Notes under the pieces: generated by a model
Databases searched by the model: none
Told to the model about the DNA's origin: nothing
The model's input: only the letters and a program-made list of their open reading frames with translations
Position numbers and translations under genes: made by a program
Origin: Triangularia verruculosa
Lineage: Eukaryota; Ascomycota; Sordariomycetes; Sordariales; Podosporaceae
DNA: 64,000 nt
Direction of reading: 5' to 3'
Assembly: GCA_033296885.1 (NCBI GenBank)
Contig: MU863882.1
Location: forward strand, 1-64,000
Shown here: piece after piece, positions 42,823 to 52,481 of the stretch
Layout of the letters: each line of letters begins with the position of its first letter
Position numbering within the stretch: the first letter of the stretch is position 1

Positions 42823-45574
42823 CTAGAGATGCGCCGCCATGGCATCAGATCGATCAAAAGCCTTGTTGCAACTTGGGCACTTGCGCATTCGGTTGGCCAG
42901 CCGGTCGTCCACGCAGCCACTGCAGAAAACATGACCACATCCCTTCAGTATGGTGTTTTTGAAATTGCTGCGGCAGACGGAGCAGATAACCAAATTCTGT
43001 CAACAAGTTAGCTTCAGTTTGATGTGCAGGACGGAAGAAACAGAAAACATACCCGCAAAGCTTCCTCTTCTTCAGTGGAATTTCCTCGGCACTTCGCCCT
43101 CAACTTGCTGATCTCCGAATTCTTCTCCTCTAGCCGCGCCTTGATCTTGTCCAACTCCTGCTCGCGATTCACGTTTTGCTCCTTCATGCTGATGGCGGTT
43201 GTGTCCTTGGTCTTGAGCAGTTCTGTCAGATTGGCGATCTGTCCCTTGACAGAATCGGCCCTCCTAGTCGCCTCTGCCGCCAATAATTCGAGTCTCTTCT
43301 TCTCCGCTGCCATTGTGGCCGCTTCGCTCTTGAGAGTCGCGATCTGCTTCTCAAGGTTGCTGATGACACTCCTTGTGGAATGCTCAACCTCCTTGAGCTG
43401 CGCAATGATCTCGGAGCTCCTCGAGTTTTGCGAACGCAAGGTGCGAATTTCTTGAAGTCTAATGTCCATGTCTTTCCGTGCCGCGAAGTACTTTTGGTCC
43501 GCTTTGGCTTTCTCGGCCATAAGCGTGCTGATGCGTTCTTCGACAGCATGGTTGTCCATCGTTTTGGTATGTGCGAGAACCATGGCCTTCTTATACGACT
43601 TCTCCAACAGTGGAAGCTCCGTGTTGATCGAGGCATAATCTTTCTCAAGTTTAGCACACTTCGCCCGGAGCTCCTCAATCGACAAAGATTCGAGATCCGG
43701 TTGAGCATTGCCCATGACAACGTCCTCACTTGGTCGTAGACGTTCCAGCTCAGACTCAAGTTGGGTGATACGATCCATTTTGGCGTTGACGAGTTCCTGC
43801 ATCTGGTCCAAAGCAGTCCTTTCCTGGTCTTGGGCCGCCTTGCGCATAGCCAATTCAGCAACTAGGTCGTCTCTCGCAGCTCGGATGCGCGTGAGATCCT
43901 GATCCTTGGCCTGTATCTGGTCTTCCGCTTCCGACACGACAAGCTGGGCCTCGGCTTCCACCTTAACTTGCCAGTCCGACCTCTCTGCTCGTAGCTTCTC
44001 GGCCTCCTCGCGTAGCTGCTTGTTAGTGGCTTCAAGGTGGTTGATGCGCTTGATAAGGTCCTCGTTCTGGAGCTTGAACTGCTTAAAGACGTCTGTTCGA
44101 ACGTAGTCCTCGTCAGAAATACTTTCCCGCTTGGTCTTGAAGGTCGAGTTTTCTTCCAGAAGAGCCTTATTTTCGGAGATGATTGCCTCAATCTGCGACT
44201 TCTGCCTGGCAACAACAGCTTGCGCCTCTTTGTAAAGTGCCTTCAGCTCGCTAGCGTTGCCGTCGTTATCATCGCTACTATCGCCATTTTCCTCGGTTTT
44301 AACTGGCCGTGTTGTCGCACTAGCCAGGGCCTTCTGCTCCAGCTTTTGGACCTGTGCACTTCTAACGCGGTCCAGTTTCCTCTCGGCCTTGATTGCCTTC
44401 AATGTTGCTTGATCATACTGTTCTGAGAGAAGCGCCTTGTCCGACTCGAGCCTGTCCAGTTTCACATTCAGTTCCTTCTGTTGAGCGAGGGCTGCTTTGA
44501 GTTGAGTCTCGAGCTTAGCGATGTCTGGTTTTACCTCACCACGCGAGCTTGCTAGACGTTGGAAGATGGATTCGGCCTTTGATTTGAGAGCCTTTCCCTT
44601 GTCACCCAGGTGTCTCTGGAACTCCTTACTGTCCTTGAAGCCGAGTGCGGTGGACGAGGGGAATGGCGAGTCTACCAAGGTCAGAGGTGGGGCCTGGGTT
44701 AGACTTGACTGGGGAGCCGTACCTGATGGAGAACGGGACGATACTGTGCCGTCGACGAGCAACTCTATTTCTTGCAGTAACTGAGTGTGGCGCGCATTAG
44801 CTGCGGTGTTCCGGACATTGTGGCATACAACTCACCTGATGTAGCCACGCATCGACGACTCGGATATGGTCGTCATGGTCGGTGGAATTCTTTTCAAGTT
44901 CCTGCACGCGACTCTCAAGGCTTGCTTTTTCCCGTTTATACTCTTGCATCTGGCGATATATGGCGCCCTTGGTGAATTCCTGCGTACCATAACTTGTCAG
45001 CCAAAACCATTGCCCCAAGTTACTCGGCCGGAAGGAACGTGTATACACATCGTGGCGGAGAGGCAGCGAAGTGAGAGTGATGAGCAGTGATGAGACGCTA
45101 GAAGAAAATCTGATAGGACTCGGGCGCGCTGTGTCTTTTGGCAGCAGGCCACGCATTAGCCGCGGTCAAGGCGAGCAACTCGTGCAGAAACATCGCGCTG
45201 GACGGAGACTGTCACCCATCGCCCGGCAGGGCCGCGAAATGGTAGCGCGCGATGGCAAAGCAGGCCCGAGTTGCAGGCTCGATGAAGGCCGGAATGGGAA
45301 TGTGGAAGGGTGAGAGGGGGGAGGAGAGGGTCGATGGACGGGGGCAGGCGGTGATGACGCGGGGGAAGGCTGTCGTGTGACGACTCACCTCAATCCAGGC
45401 CTCTTCCTTCATGTCGCCAGAGTCGTCCCTGGACTTGCCGCTGCCATTAACTTGCTGGCGCTTGCTCGGGGGAGCTACTTCGTCGACCGCGCCGGACGCG
45501 GGTCTCTTCCTGTCCTCCATCTTGGCAAAGCTGGACGGACGAGGCAACGCGGACGGGGAGGTGGCAACCGGCAT
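42823..45574 (-). CDS. bre1: E3 ubiquitin ligase BRE1 (histone H2B monoubiquitination)
   Basis: Nuclear RING E3 that, with Rad6, monoubiquitinates histone H2B during transcription. Four exons: 45574-45389, 44979-44836, 44780-43053 and 42996-42823, with introns of 409, 55 and 56 bp, all in phase 0; 743 aa. After the N-terminal MEDRKRPASG block the protein reads EEAWIE, EFTKGAIYRQMQEYKREKA, then a very long coiled coil made of Glu/Lys/Ala-rich heptads. The last exon encodes the C3HC4 RING (CSVC, CGHVFCSGC, CPSC; from about residue 691) and ends with FDRSDAMAAHL. The first intron, 409 bp, is the longest intron in the window. An in-frame ATG at 45520 is an alternative start. It is divergent from BDP1. 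Confidence 0.95.
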
Positions 45575-46178
45575 CAGAATGGCCGCGTGAGATTTGGGTT
45601 CTGGACTGGAAAACCAAAGGGAGGGGGCGGGGATTAAAATGATTAAAATGAAGTACGAGTGAAAAAGATGCCGGCGATGCTGGATTCTGGGTCAGTGTTT
45701 CGACGTCTGTGTGGCCCGGCGGTGCCCCGATGAGAAGAATGAAAGAGCGTGAGCGAGTGTGGGAATTGGAAGAGCAGAACAGAGAGAAAGAGCCCGCTGA
45801 CTTCGACTGCAAGTTCGCCAAGGAATTCCCAGAGATGGCTCCTTTTTGAAGACGCTAGTCCTGATTCGTCGCTAGCGGGGCATCTGGTGGGGACTGCATT
45901 TCTTGTACGCGTCCCAGCTCTGGCCCGACGTGCTTTTCCCGACATCACCTTTCTTACTGCTCCGCCCAGCCATCATCGCGCAAACCATCAATCGTCTCCT
46001 ATCGCCCAGCGGCACAGCAATTCGATCACTTTGGCGAGGGCAACTATCTGGATTGATTGACAACACTTTCTGCGGCGGCAATCAGCGACCGACTGGCGGC
46101 AAATGCACCAAGACAGCGGTGAATTTGAGTAATCCAAAGGCCACAAAGGTGCCCACTGCGGGGCAGTGAATCGGCAAT
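45575..46178. promoter_or_regulatory. Shared upstream region of BRE1 and BDP1
   Basis: This 604-bp region separates the divergent coding sequences. It may also contain an unrecognised 5' exon of BDP1: the BDP1 reading frame is closed by TGA at 46167-46169, just before its first ATG. No separate gene is supported. Confidence 0.55.
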
Positions 46179-48095
46179 ATGTTGTACAAGTACAATCCCA
46201 AGCTGAAGCCGAAAGTCAAGCCGGTAGCGAGACGAGCTCCTCCAGCACCGAAGCCTTCCTCGTCAACTACTCCAGCTTCTACTCCGGCTGCCTCTGTCCC
46301 AGAAGACGACGCAGACCCGACCCCGACCCCGCCCCCATCCCCACCCGTCGTCGACGATGTTCCTCCCCAAGATGTCGAAACACCCTCAGCTCAAGCACAG
46401 ACACAGGCTACTGAAGCGAGTGAACAGTCACCGTTAAGCGCTTTACCCTCTACTTCGGCAGTGACAGCCACAAAAAGTCAAGATAATGCTACTCAACCGC
46501 AAACGGGGACCCCGGAGTCGACTGCCCCATTGCCGACCCCAGTGTCGCCCAACCAAACCCGTTCAAATGCACCAAAACCCGTGAGAGCGCCGAAATCAGT
46601 CGCTGTACCGGTTCCCCCTCCAGTGGCTCCCACCCCAGCGCTGACACCTACGCCCACACCTTCGGTCCCTAGGCCAGCTTCGTCGAGTACTCCTACAAGC
46701 ACCTCCACGCCTGAAGAAACCCCAGCTTCTGAGCCTCAAACATCTCAAGATGTTACACCTATTGCCGACGTTGCAGCAGCCGGCGTTGAGTCTGTTGCCG
46801 AACAGCCCGCTGCCTCAACAGCCTCTGGGCCATCTCAACCTCCAAAACCTAAGCCAAAGCCCAAGCCTCGAGCACCGCGGAAGCGAAAGGCCGATACAGT
46901 CATCGATGGGCCCGCCGGTGAAGCGGGTGAGGAAGGTGGTGAGGCCGGTGAGGCCGGTGAAGCCAGCAGCAGCGCCGCTCCTGCTCCAAGAAAGCGAGTC
47001 CGCAAGAGAGCGGCTCCTCTCCCGGGTGAAGAAGGGTACGAGGAACACAGAGCCGCCACCGCAGCCAGAAAGCCACGTCAAAAGCGTAAAAGGGCCGCAG
47101 TCGAAGCAGAAGATGGAGAAACCCCCGAAGGCGAGGAAGGAGATGCCGAAACCCAACCACCAGCCAAGTCCCGCACTCCGCGAGCCCAGCGCGAGGCAAC
47201 CCCAGAAAACGCGGAATCGCAAACCATCGACAGAAGCGAATTCAAAATGGCCGATCTCGCTAAGGACCTCCGCATCGGCAAGAAGTTTTCTCTCCACGAC
47301 ACCCTCCTCGAACGGGAACGAGTCAAAAAGTTGAAGATGAACGAAAAGAGGAAACGAGGCAAAACCAACGGGGGAGATGAACCCGAGGAGAACAACAACG
47401 ACGGACCCCAACCACTAGTCAACGGCGCCCCTCTTCCCGGAGACAACCCCGACGAAGAAGCCGATGTTGCCGCGGCGGCCCCGGCAGCAGCAGCAATAGG
47501 TGAAAACTACAAGATCGTCGACGGAGAAATCGTGCTCGACCAGTCTTCGCTGCAAATCGACCGGCACGCCCGCGCGCGCGAGGCAGAAGGCCAGATGGTG
47601 GAGGTGGTGGAAGACGATTTCACTAACCACACGACGCAGCAGACGTACCTCCGCCGAGCCCTTAAGCCCGGCCAGTGGAGCGACGCGGACACGGAGCAGT
47701 TTTACTGGGCGCTGTCGCGGTTCGGGACGGACTTTGAGCTCATCTCCAAGATGTTCCCCGGCAAGACGAGGAAGCATGTCAAACTCAAATTCAACAGGGA
47801 GGAGAGGCAGAATGCGGAGAGGATCAAGAAGGTGCTGGTGGGGGAGGCGAAGCAGCCGATGAGGATGGACGAGGTGACGGAGAAGACGAGGCAGGAGTTT
47901 GAGACGACGCAGGAGATTGAGCGGGAGCTGGAGGAGCAGAGGAGGGGGTTTGAGGAGAAGGAGGCGGCGGCGGAGAGGGAGAAGAGGGAGGAGGAGAAGA
48001 GGAGGGAGGAGAAGGTGCTGAGGGAGCTGGAGGAGGCCAAGAGGAAGAGCGCGAAGAAGGGGAGGAAGAAGGTGGTGGAGCAGGGGTTGTGGTAG
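46179..48095 (+). CDS. bdp1: TFIIIB subunit BDP1 (B double prime), SANT domain
   Basis: RNA polymerase III initiation factor that with Brf1 and TBP forms TFIIIB at tRNA and 5S genes. Open as one exon, 638 aa from this ATG. The N-terminal half is low-complexity Pro/Thr/Ser/Ala sequence with basic KPKPKPRAPRKRKAD patches, as usual for B''. The conserved core runs from RSEFKMADLAKDLRIGKKF through ENYKIVDGEIVLDQSSLQ and VVEDDFTNHTTQQTYLRR to the SANT domain at about residues 496-545 (KPGQWSDADTEQFYWALS, RFGTDFELISKMFPGKTR, HVKLKFNREER). The C-terminus is a Glu/Arg-rich helix. The start MLYKYNPKLKPKVKPVARR lacks the INKSGKKFxPK-like beginning I would expect, so a short upstream exon may be missing. 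Confidence 0.93.
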   Translation: MLYKYNPKLKPKVKPVARRAPPAPKPSSSTTPASTPAASVPEDDADPTPTPPPSPPVVDDVPPQDVETPSAQAQTQATEASEQSPLSALPSTSAVTATKSQDNATQPQTGTPESTAPLPTPVSPNQTRSNAPKPVRAPKSVAVPVPPPVAPTPALTPTPTPSVPRPASSSTPTSTSTPEETPASEPQTSQDVTPIADVAAAGVESVAEQPAASTASGPSQPPKPKPKPKPRAPRKRKADTVIDGPAGEAGEEGGEAGEAGEASSSAAPAPRKRVRKRAAPLPGEEGYEEHRAATAARKPRQKRKRAAVEAEDGETPEGEEGDAETQPPAKSRTPRAQREATPENAESQTIDRSEFKMADLAKDLRIGKKFSLHDTLLERERVKKLKMNEKRKRGKTNGGDEPEENNNDGPQPLVNGAPLPGDNPDEEADVAAAAPAAAAIGENYKIVDGEIVLDQSSLQIDRHARAREAEGQMVEVVEDDFTNHTTQQTYLRRALKPGQWSDADTEQFYWALSRFGTDFELISKMFPGKTRKHVKLKFNREERQNAERIKKVLVGEAKQPMRMDEVTEKTRQEFETTQEIERELEEQRRGFEEKEAAAEREKREEEKRREEKVLRELEEAKRKSAKKGRKKVVEQGLW

Positions 48096-48676
48096 TTGGT
48101 TTTGGGAGGAGATGGGAAGGAAGGGGTTTGGTGGTGGGTTTTATGCTGGGTTGGTGGTGGGTGGTTACGAGGCTATCCAAGTCTTCAAAGTGATGGTCAT
48201 TTTTGTAAGGGGTCTTCGTCGTCCTTCTTCGATTCATTGATACCCGTAATATTTGTTATTACAAAAGAACAAGCGATGATTTTACACAGCTTAAGCTCCA
48301 TTGGCCTCGACGACAATGGGACGCAGGGTATCTGATATGCCGTATAAAACGGTTCACAAAATTTCAATTCGTCGCTGACCAGTGCAGAGAGGTATTGAGC
48401 ACTTTTTCTTCTCCAGCCTCACATTATGTCCACATGTCCATGGCCCCGTGAAAGCTGTACAAACCAGACTTCCTGAGATCGTAAGAGAAACCTAGCGATT
48501 TGGGATCTTGCTAGCAACCGTAGATCCGGCTTTCATGCGTCCCCATGCTTCAACACCGAGCAACAGTAAAGATTGATAACCTCCGCCCATCTCCATTCCT
48601 CAATAGACCTGTCCTGCCTGGATATCCCTAGTAACCCCGCAATCCCAAAGCAAACGCAGAAACAAAAAAAAGGAAA
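48096..48676. other. Convergent intergenic region
   Basis: This 581-bp region lies between the 3' ends of BDP1 and RAD23. It should hold both 3' UTRs. A short A-rich stretch (AAACAAAAAAAAGG) lies just beyond the RAD23 stop. No gene is seen. Confidence 0.6.
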
Positions 48677-50279
48677 TTAGTGATTGGCACCGCCCATGTC
48701 CTCGTCATCGTCATCAGGTTGATCAAACAAGAAGTTGGCGGCCAACTCCTCGTTCTTGTCACACGCGAAATACGCCTGAATCGCCTGGTCCTGGCTGAAC
48801 CCTAACCGAGCCAGGCGTTCAATAGCATCCCGTTCCTCCTCTGTGACCGAGATCTGATGGGCTCCAGGGGGAAGAGGCGCGTCGTCATCTCCAGACTCGC
48901 TAAGCAACTGGAGGAACTGCTCTGGGTTCTGGGCGATCGTCTGGGCGAGTTGTGGGTTGCCAGCGCTGAGCTGCTGGAGGATCTGTTCGAGCATGCCAGG
49001 CTGCTGTTGAACGACTTGGCGAAGCTGCTGGAACTGAGCGTTTTGCCTGAGCCAGCTCAGATTGCCGAGATCCTGCGCATTGGACCCGGCGGCGCCACCG
49101 CCGCCACTACGAGCACCACGAGCAGCAAGGTCCCACAGATTCTCACCCTCGATATCACCACCAGCGTCGCCACCAGCGGCAGCGGCAGCAGGGGCTGGAG
49201 AAGCGGCGGGTGGGTTGGACGGGGCACGGGCTGAAGCCTGGGCGTCTTGCTGTTGCTGAACATTCTCAGGGATTCCCTAGGTCATACAAGTTAGCCACCT
49301 TCGCCATATACTCCAAAATCATCGACTCCTTGTGGTAACATACGTTCAACAGGTACTCAACCGCACGCTCGGGGTTGAAGAAGGCCGCACGCATAGCAGC
49401 ATCGATCTGGGACCGTTCAAAGCCCATGGCCTCCATGTTCGCAATAGCCTCCTGACGCTGCTGGCCCATGGCGAGCGCACTAGGGTCGCTGGGGGCACCG
49501 CCAGTACGGTTTGGGCTGGGGGTAGCAGGAGCGGCAGAGGCGGCATTTGATACCTGGGCCGGGGCAGCTGGTGGGGCTGGAGTCGAGGCCGGAGCGGCTT
49601 GAGCAGGTGTCGCAGGGACGGCAGAGGAAGACTCGGCAGCGGGAGCAGGCTTGGGCGGGGCCTTGGGCTACGATTGTGACTGTGGTTAGCCGCGACCAGT
49701 TGACTGTCCAGGATGGAGAACTACTCACCTTGCTCACCATGCATACAACAAAGCCCTTCTCCTCGATCTTGCAGGCCTCGATAGTGTCATCATCCTTCAG
49801 AATCTTGCCTGTGGTACATAGACGGGTCAGTATGGGAGCTTCAAACGGAGAATGCGTCATAGCTTTTTACCCGAGTAGATGAGCTTTTGGAACTTAGGAT
49901 CCCAACCGTACTCCTCGGAGAGCTTTTGCTTCACTGTCGAGATCTGAAATTTCTTGTCAGCTCGGGCTCAAGGGCGGTGGAACGGCGATTGTAGGTCTAG
50001 GGTTGATTATGACAAGCTGATTCGACACTCTTGAGGTTCGGGTGGCGGGGGGCCAGCTGCTCGAGGCAGCAAGGGTCGACGATGAGGGGTAACTTACGAG
50101 ATCGGTGGGCTCGAACTCGATGGTGAACTTCTGCTGCTTGAGGTCCTAGAGAGAAGCACAGCGTGTTAGCATTGGCGATATCGATGCGAAGGGTGAAGAA
50201 AACTGGAAGACATCATGTCGCAGCTCTCGAGGAGCCGGCTGCAACCTGCGACAGAACATACCTTGAAATTGACCTTCAT
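48677..50279 (-). CDS. rad23: UV excision repair protein RAD23
   Basis: Partners Rad4/XPC in nucleotide excision repair and shuttles ubiquitinated proteins to the proteasome. Six exons: 50279-50262, 50145-50098, 49943-49871, 49808-49729, 49667-49344 and 49276-48677; introns of 116, 154, 62, 61 and 67 bp; 380 aa. The first exon has only six codons (MKVNFK). Domains: ubiquitin-like at about 1-73 (KFTIEFEPTD, QKLIYSGKILKDDDTIEACK), UBA1 at about 140-181 (IANMEAMGFERSQIDAAMRA), STI1/XPC-binding at about 254-306 (FQQLRQVVQQQPGMLEQILQ) and UBA2 at about 324-366 (ERLARLGFSQDQAIQAYFAC), with an acidic C-terminus. Pro/Ala-rich linkers separate them. All splice joins keep the frame, which supports the model. 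Confidence 0.96.
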
Positions 50280-51020
50280 GGTGGGCAACTTTAGGATATA
50301 TTCCTTGAGGCTGCTTGTTCGGTAAACTGATGAATTATGCCCACTGCAGCGCTGTGTTCGATGCCGAGTCGACGAAGTGTCTGAGGCCGAGTGTTGATGA
50401 GTTTTGGTGGTGGTTTGTGGCAAAAGCTGTTTGTTAGCAGTTAAAATACCTAGCTGGATAAGATTCCAGGTCGAAAAGAGGCGGCAGTGAAGTGGCAGTG
50501 GGCGCGCGCGTCCTGATGCCTAGCCCCACTCTGGTCAGCGGATCTAGCTTTAAGCTTCCCCTCACAATAGACCTTGCTCTCACTCACCATCGATTGTCAC
50601 CCATCATGCACTCTCTTTGAGACATCATGTACATGGATAATAGCTTTTGTTTATTTTGTTTGCTGCCTTTATTCACAGGTCGAGGCCAGAAGAGCCTCTC
50701 ATCCCTTCAGCCATGGCCAGACGAATGACCTCCAGTCCAATGATATACCAAATGAAATCTATGCCTCTGTCATGTCTCATAGCTATCATTCATCCCACCA
50801 ACCGCCCTTAGCTTGTTTCCCTCTGGCCTAGTACCGGTATCAACGCCACGCTGAAAACAAAGTATCAATCATAATTGGTATCTCCCCACTTCCCGATAAC
50901 ACCAAGTTGCCCTACCCAAAGAAAAACAAAAGGTTTCAGACACAAAAAGAAATCATGGTATGTGGCATAGTGACTAAAACTTGTCGTCACAAGCGTCACG
51001 AGGCAGCTGAGCCATAAACC
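50280..51020. other. Upstream of RAD23 and downstream of the four-TM gene
   Basis: This 741-bp region lies between two minus-strand genes. It holds the RAD23 promoter and the 3' UTR of the membrane-protein gene. No open frame over 85 codons; none recognised. Confidence 0.6.
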
Positions 51021-52481
51021 CTACTGCGCATTGGCTGCAGAGGCACCAGAAGCTTCCTCGTGGACTTTTCGGCTGGTGTAGGTCGTCAAGCTTGACCGAG
51101 CTCCAGCAGAAAGAATCCAGTCGGGGATCGGCGGTGTCATTTTGCGCTCCGTTCCCACTACCGGCGTCGTACCCTCCTCGGGAGTGAGATATTCATCCTC
51201 CTCGCGAATCTCGGGCGAATGGTTGTCGGGTTTGCGGTGGAACGATTCAACAGACCCTTGTCGGCTCAGAGGGCTCGGAACACCTGGGAGACTCCCACTC
51301 CGCATGCGCTGAAGACTTCTGATGCTCCGGAGGCTTTGTCGGTCCGAGAGGGTTTGCCCTCCGTTCGGAGCAGCTACCACCACCGTCCCAGGTGTTACAA
51401 TAGGCGGTGGCGGAATTGGCGAATCGGATCTGAAGAGCGGGTGAATGTGGGATTCGCTCTGGGTAGAATGTTGTGTAAAGGCCGTCCGTTGGGCCTGGGA
51501 GACCCGGCTTGGGGCTGGGCTGAGGGTACGGCTCCGTCTTCTCGCGCGAGAAGGAGGCTCCAGGAGGTCTAACGGTGTGCCAGGGCTTGGACTTCGGCTG
51601 GTCGTGGGACTAGCTGGTATGGTCTCCAGGAAGCGGCCGAGCGGTGGTGACGATGATTCCAAGACCGTCTGACGGTTCTGTGGATCAACTGCCGACGTAT
51701 CCCACGAATCAAACCCCTCCTCCATTCGTGGCCGTTCATGGAAAGATGGGAGTTCTAACGAAGCCGGGCGGCGGCCTCGTTGAGACAGCAAGCGGGTCTT
51801 GGAAGAAATCGGTCGCACAGCGTTGGATAGTGAGCTCCGAATCGAGCTTATCGTCTCTGCCGTCGAACGCCCAGCACTGGAGCCTGGTGGCGTCTTTTCG
51901 AATGATGCGCTGCCTCGAGCCTTGCCTGAAGCAGGACTTGAGCTGGTTGCGTGATATGCGATGGATTTCACCCGGGGGGTCGATCTGTTTCGGTTACGCT
52001 CCTTGTGAACAGACACTTCGATCCGTGGTCCCTGGGCCCTCCCAGCAACAAAATGGAAGACCAGGAAAACAAGTTGTGTTGCAAAAGCAAGGCCGAGGAC
52101 GACTGATGACCCGACCAAGAAGCTTGTCGCGCCAGAGCCCAGTATTGTGCTCTCGGGATCCTCATCAACCTTGCTGAGGCAGATCATATTGGCCACCGAT
52201 ACAGCGGCAGCGACTGTGCACAGGAACAAGCCTGTCCCGAACCACAAGCCATTGAATTTGGCCCATCGAGCAGACCAAGGACCGATATGAGCACAAGTGA
52301 GGCCGGTGACGGCGGCCAGAACGGTGGCTTCGAGGATAGCAGCGATGATGGCGGTCGTTCTCACCGCAGGTGCCCGGTCTTCCCGTGATCGAGCAAGGAT
52401 ACTATGTATCGCGAGGATAGCCGCGGTTGGAAGAATGGAAATGACACCCAGCACAGCTGGTAGTATTCGCGGGATCGCCAT
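51021..52481 (-). CDS. Four-transmembrane protein with long Ser/Pro-rich cytosolic tail, unknown function
   Basis: Single exon, 486 aa from the ATG at 52481 (ATGGCGATCCCGCG). Four hydrophobic helices lie at about residues 6-29, 41-63, 79-101 and 117-142, with a short charged loop (SREDRAP) after the first and a Trp-containing loop (GPWSARWAKFNG) after the second. The remaining 340 residues are hydrophilic, Ser/Arg/Pro-rich and probably cytosolic, with many SP motifs that could be phosphorylated and a conserved-looking end (PPIPDWILSAGARSSLTTYT). I do not recognise the family. The layout resembles hypothetical integral membrane proteins common in Pezizomycotina. Confidence 0.8.
   Translation of the reverse strand: MAIPRILPAVLGVISILPTAAILAIHSILARSREDRAPAVRTTAIIAAILEATVLAAVTGLTCAHIGPWSARWAKFNGLWFGTGLFLCTVAAAVSVANMICLSKVDEDPESTILGSGATSFLVGSSVVLGLAFATQLVFLVFHFVAGRAQGPRIEVSVHKERNRNRSTPRVKSIAYHATSSSPASGKARGSASFEKTPPGSSAGRSTAETISSIRSSLSNAVRPISSKTRLLSQRGRRPASLELPSFHERPRMEEGFDSWDTSAVDPQNRQTVLESSSPPLGRFLETIPASPTTSRSPSPGTPLDLLEPPSRARRRSRTLSPAPSRVSQAQRTAFTQHSTQSESHIHPLFRSDSPIPPPPIVTPGTVVVAAPNGGQTLSDRQSLRSIRSLQRMRSGSLPGVPSPLSRQGSVESFHRKPDNHSPEIREEDEYLTPEEGTTPVVGTERKMTPPIPDWILSAGARSSLTTYTSRKVHEEASGASAANAQ

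Noticed and set aside
45076..45112. Possible C/D-box snoRNA in the BRE1 intron (GTGATGA twice, then CTGA)
   Set aside because: Boxes are too close together, lie on the strand opposite to BRE1 and there is no terminal stem that I can see.
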